A stretch of DNA of 8,999 nucleotides from an uncultured bacterium (lineage in GTDB: Bacteria > Desulfobacterota > Desulfovibrionia > Desulfovibrionales > Desulfovibrionaceae): contig CAJMRA010000075.1 in NCBI GenBank assembly GCA_905215675.1, forward strand, positions 1 through 8,999. Reading direction: 5' to 3'. How positions within the stretch are numbered: position 1 is the stretch's first letter; every line of letters begins with the position of its first letter. Below the pieces are notes generated by a model. The model was not told the DNA's origin, did not search any database, and saw only the letters and a list, made by a program, of their open reading frames with translations. Shown in pieces: positions 6,706 through 8,999 of the stretch. The translations under genes and the position numbers were made by a program.

Positions 6706-7286
6706 GCCGGACCAGTGAAAACGAACAGGAAAAAAAATCGACTCTGATCACTTTTGCGGACGGCGCGCTGACGCTGGGCGGCGAGGAAGTGCCGGGGATT
6801 CTGCACACCCTGCGCGTGGACGGAAAGGTGCGTTTTGACGAGCAGAAGGTAGACGGCTCCTCCGGCAAGAAAAAGACGCCGCAGGGCTTTGAGGACAGCG
6901 ACATCATGGTCTCCCTGTACCTGGTGACGGATGACGAGTCCAGCTGCTACGACAAGCTGGAACAGCTTTCCGGGATGTTCCGCAAGGTGGACGGCAAGGC
7001 AAATCCGCAAATCTATACGGTGGCAAACCGGCACCTGCTGGCACGGGGCGTGCGGAAAGTGGTTTTCTCCAAGTTGCAGACGGCGGAGAATGACGCCACG
7101 GATGAAATCACGGCCACACTGGGTTTTACGGAACACAATCCGCCCGTGGTCAAGACGGAGAAGGCTCAGGCAAAGACGCCCACCAGCAAGGAACTGGCGG
7201 AACAGGCGGCCGCAAAGGCGCAGGCGGCGGCAGGCGCGCAGCCGAAGGAAGACAGTCTGATTATAGACGCGGAGGGCAAGGTATGA
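6702..7286 (+). CDS. Putative baseplate / tube-initiation protein (P2 gpU position)
   Basis: A 194-residue soluble protein between tape measure and gpD hub genes. In P2 this slot holds gpU; in PBSX and Mu it holds proteins that join hub to tube. Residues about 15-145 look like a beta-rich domain: LITFADGALTLGG, a charged loop (VDGSSGKKKTPQGFEDSD), SDIMVSLYLVTDD, the helix YDKLEQLSGMFRKVD, then PQIYTVANRHL and VRKVVFSKLQ before DEITATLGFTEH. Hub-linked beta-barrel proteins have the same order, but I cannot name a family. Residues about 148-194 are Ala/Gln/Lys-rich, probably a helix or flexible tail. The start is ATG 6702, which overlaps the tape measure stop (ATGA) and follows GAGGGG (6691-6696). 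The frame is open upstream to an ATG at 6426, but that part lies inside the tape measure gene. The last two bases of its stop lie in the palindromic element. Confidence 0.5.
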   Translation: MSRTSENEQEKKSTLITFADGALTLGGEEVPGILHTLRVDGKVRFDEQKVDGSSGKKKTPQGFEDSDIMVSLYLVTDDESSCYDKLEQLSGMFRKVDGKANPQIYTVANRHLLARGVRKVVFSKLQTAENDATDEITATLGFTEHNPPVVKTEKAQAKTPTSKELAEQAAAKAQAAAGAQPKEDSLIIDAEGKV

Positions 7287-7412
7287 AACGGCGCGATTTT
7301 CGCGCCCGGCCGTGTCAGGCTGCGGGCCGCGCGGCGGTCGAGTACCGTTGGAGTACGCTCCCTTGCGCGCCCCCCTGCCTTCCTTGCCGTGCATCGAAAC
7401 TTGCGCCGTTTC
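7285..7412. repeat. 128-base imperfect palindrome with 18-base terminal inverted repeats (REP/MITE-like)
   Basis: The left end (7285-7302) and the reverse complement of the right end (7395-7412) agree at 16 of 18 bases, the first ten without mismatch (GAAACGGCGC). The inner arms also pair in blocks: GGC (7308-7310) with GCC (7386-7388), AGGC (7317-7320) with GCCT (7377-7380), GCGC (7329-7332) with GCGC (7365-7368), and GTAC (7342-7345) with GTAC (7353-7356) at the tip. Each arm can also fold alone: 7290-7296 with 7300-7306, and 7394-7400 with 7408-7414. It fills the only gap over 150 bases in an operon where genes otherwise abut or overlap. Terminal inverted repeats, compact size and full palindromy recall REP elements or MITEs. 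No target-site duplication is visible. RNA from here would form a long hairpin, which could affect the ratio of upstream to downstream products. Confidence 0.65.
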
Positions 7413-7439
7413 GAGGGAAAAAGGAAAAAAGGCGTTTCC

Positions 7440-8237
7440 ATGATTGAAGGCATCAATATCCGCTGCAACGTGGGCGGCGTGGAAGTGCTGCGCAGCCCGC
7501 GCATTGTGCTGACCCTGCGCCGCCGCGCCGTTGTCTCCACCTGCGAAGTGGATATCCCGGACGCAGACGGCGCGGTTCAGGCAGGACTTGCCCAAAAACA
7601 GCAGGTGCGCGTGCGCTTCGGACACCGTGGCGAAGGCGGCGCATGGCATGACTGGTCCGGCACGGTGAAGGATTTTCAGCCCGCCGGACCGGATGCCGTA
7701 CGCGTGGTCGCCGTGGGACTGGAGCAGGCGCTCATCGATACCACGGTGACGGAAGCCATGCACGGCGAACCGGCGAACGTGGTGGCCCGCCGCCTGCTGG
7801 CGTCCACCGGCCTGCCCGTGGCGGAAATCCGCATTCCGGCGGAGACCTTCCCGCACATCGTGTTTTCCCGTGTGACCGTAGCCCGGGCCATCAAACAGCT
7901 TGCCGCCAGTCTGGAACGAAGTTGGGGGCATGACCTTTCCCGGCATGCGGTCTGGCTGGGGGAATCCGGGTTGTACTGGTCCGACGGGGACGAACCGGGA
8001 GACGTGTTCGTCATTGAAACGGCGGCCAACCTGATAACGAACAGCCCGAATCCGGCGGGCATGAGTCATGCCGTGTCCACCATCCTGCCGGGATTGACCC
8101 ACAGCCGCAAGGTGCGCATCCGGGATACGCGGCGGGATTTTTCCGAACTGGTGCGCGCGGAAGAGGTCATCCATACGCTGGGCGCGAACGGGAACACGAC
8201 GACCATCGGTTACGGGTATGACGGAGGCTGGGGATAA
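7440..8237 (+). CDS. Baseplate hub protein, phage late control gene D family (P2 gpD / T4 gp27 role)
   Basis: A 265-residue protein that fits the gpD-type hub, the trimeric ring joining tube to spike. It opens with the beta pattern of this family (INIRCNVGGVEV, IVLTLRRRAVVSTCEVDIPDADG), followed by VRVRFGHRG and the strand WSGTVKDFQPAGPDAVRVVAVG. A middle helical part has the hub-like MHGEPANVVARRLLASTGLP and VTVARAIKQLAASLERSWGHDL. The end reads YWSDGDEPGDVFVIETAANL to ITNSPNPAGMSHAVSTILPGL, the beta domain that contacts the spike. P2 gpD is longer (about 387 residues), so this is a compact version. The start at 7440 follows AAAAGG (7427-7432) with 7 bases between. An in-frame ATG at 7389 lies in the palindrome and has no binding site. 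The TAA overlaps the spike gene's ATG (TAATG), so hub and spike are probably made together. Confidence 0.82.
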   Translation: MIEGINIRCNVGGVEVLRSPRIVLTLRRRAVVSTCEVDIPDADGAVQAGLAQKQQVRVRFGHRGEGGAWHDWSGTVKDFQPAGPDAVRVVAVGLEQALIDTTVTEAMHGEPANVVARRLLASTGLPVAEIRIPAETFPHIVFSRVTVARAIKQLAASLERSWGHDLSRHAVWLGESGLYWSDGDEPGDVFVIETAANLITNSPNPAGMSHAVSTILPGLTHSRKVRIRDTRRDFSELVRAEEVIHTLGANGNTTTIGYGYDGGWG

Positions 8238-8953
8238 TGGCGGAACAGAACATCCTTTCCCTGCTCAAGCGCGCCCTGGAACTGGCCATGCCGGATTTGC
8301 GGGCCTATTACCGCATGACGCGCAAGGCCAGAATCGTTTCCAGCTACGCCGCCGACGGCCGTTATTTTGCCGACGTGCAGCCCCTGCGCAACGACGATAC
8401 GCCCGATCCCGCTGAACCCGTGATTCCGCAAGTGGAAATCCCCGTCATGTGGGGCGGGCCGAAACGGGGCATCGTCTGCCCTCCGGCGGCGGGGACGCTG
8501 TGCGACCTTTCCTATTATGATGGCGACCCCAACTATCCGCGCATCAGCAATTTTCGCTGGCAGACGAACGGCGCGCCGGAATGCGGGCTGGATGAACTCA
8601 TCATTCAGCAGACGCCGGGCGTAAGTCTCAAGATAGAAAAGGACGGCTCCTTTCTGACCATCTCGCCCAGGGACTGGACCGTGGAAATCGGCGGGAATGC
8701 CGTCATCAAGGCGGCGGGCAACGCCACGGTGGAAGCCGCCGGGACGCTGACACTGCAAGCGCCGTCCATCATCAAAAAGGGGAATGAAACCTGCTCCGGC
8801 AGCGACGGCGGCACGGGAACCACCACGGAGAACGCCCACCGCACCACCAACGGCAGCCTCACGATCAACGGACCGCTGACCGTCAACGGCGATCTGTCTG
8901 TTTCCGGCAACGCCCACGCGGGAAGCCGCAGCGGAGGAAGCTGCCCGCATTAG
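8237..8953 (+). CDS. Baseplate spike / membrane-piercing protein (P2 gpV / Mu gp45 role)
   Basis: A 238-residue protein with the layout of contractile-tail spikes. An N-terminal helix (about 1-28) precedes an OB-fold region (about 29-115) with RKARIVSSYAADGRYFADVQPL and VMWGGPKRGIVCPPAAGTLCDLSYYDGDPNYPRI, split here by family-like breaks. From about 125 onward, short repeated strands form the needle: SLKIEKDGSFLTISP, WTVEIGGNAVIKAAG, NATVEAAGTLTLQAP, and then SLTINGPLTVNGDLSVSG. Such trimeric beta structures pierce the outer membrane. The C terminus is His-Ala-Gly-Ser-Arg-Ser-Gly-Gly-Ser-Cys-Pro-His. Mu and P2 spikes bind iron through a His-X-His at the tip; that exact motif is absent. GGAGG (8223-8227) lies 9 bases before the ATG, which overlaps the hub stop. 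Expected neighbours further on are gpW-, gpJ- and gpI-type baseplate genes. Confidence 0.86.
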   Translation: MAEQNILSLLKRALELAMPDLRAYYRMTRKARIVSSYAADGRYFADVQPLRNDDTPDPAEPVIPQVEIPVMWGGPKRGIVCPPAAGTLCDLSYYDGDPNYPRISNFRWQTNGAPECGLDELIIQQTPGVSLKIEKDGSFLTISPRDWTVEIGGNAVIKAAGNATVEAAGTLTLQAPSIIKKGNETCSGSDGGTGTTTENAHRTTNGSLTINGPLTVNGDLSVSGNAHAGSRSGGSCPH

Positions 8954-8954
8954 A

Positions 8955-8983
8955 GCGTTTCACCTTTGAAAAAGGTGAAACGC
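8955..8983. other. Perfect 13-bp stem-loop just after the spike gene
   Basis: GCGTTTCACCTTT (8955-8967) pairs perfectly with AAAGGTGAAACGC (8971-8983) around a GAA loop, beginning one base after the spike stop codon. No T-run follows (the next bases are GAGGCGG), so it is not a standard rho-independent terminator. It may protect the 3' end of the RNA, act as a transcription pause, or be a copy of a short palindromic repeat. The rest of the window (8984-8999) shows nothing recognisable. Confidence 0.75.
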
Positions 8984-8999
8984 GAGGCGGCGGCACAGC

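Noticed and set aside
7389..7439. Upstream in-frame start for the hub gene
   Set aside because: It lacks a Shine-Dalgarno site and lies in the right arm of the palindrome, whereas ATG 7440 has one and begins the conserved-looking beta strand.
7283..7447. 54-codon frame starting in an ATGA overlap with the baseplate gene stop
   Set aside because: The overlap mimics translational coupling, but nearly the whole frame is the 128-base palindrome, the peptide is an Arg/Pro/Cys-rich mix, and its end runs past the binding site and start of the hub gene. It is probably accidental, although a peptide search could test it.

Overview
The window is a section of a contractile-tail (myophage-type) late operon, all on the plus strand and tightly packed. 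Gene order follows the Mu/P2 tail module: tail terminator-position protein, small accessory protein, sheath, tube, tail assembly chaperone with its frameshift extension, tape measure, baseplate protein, gpD-type hub, and gpV/gp45-type spike. The module most likely belongs to a prophage. No head, integrase or lysis genes are in view, so a tailocin-like particle cannot be excluded. The DNA is GC-rich (above 60 % by eye), with strong Shine-Dalgarno sites and GC-rich third positions. My impression is a Desulfovibrionaceae-type host (Desulfovibrio/Bilophila relatives), but this rests on general resemblance and is only an inference.

Layout. Bases 1-20 are probably the 3' end of an upstream gene. 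Bases 41-2654 hold the terminator-position gene, a small unknown gene and the sheath, followed by the tube gene (2664-3125). A rho-independent terminator (3151-3178) and a second hairpin lie in the 113-base gap before the chaperone. The chaperone (3239-3559) ends on a textbook -1 frameshift signal: G_GGA_AAC directly before the stop, an 8-base spacer, then a bulged stem capped by a UUCG tetraloop. The signal opens a -1 frame of 64 codons that has no start of its own and fills the gap to the tape measure gene (3754-6705). After the tape measure come a 194-residue baseplate-position protein, a 128-base imperfect palindrome with 18-base terminal inverted repeats (7285-7412), the gpD-like hub (7440-8237) and the spike (8237-8953). 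A perfect 13-bp hairpin closes the window.

How it works together. The hub, spike and baseplate protein start the tail tip. The chaperone and its frameshifted form coat the tape measure while tube subunits polymerise to the length the tape sets. The sheath assembles around the tube, and the terminator-position protein would cap it. The terminator after the tube gene and the frameshift are both ways to set product ratios: much sheath and tube, less chaperone, little frameshifted chaperone.

Most of the window is conventional tail biology. The parts most worth a second look are the frameshift signal, the internal terminator, the duplicated domain inside the sheath, and above all the 128-base palindromic element, which looks like a mobile or repetitive insertion inside a phage operon.
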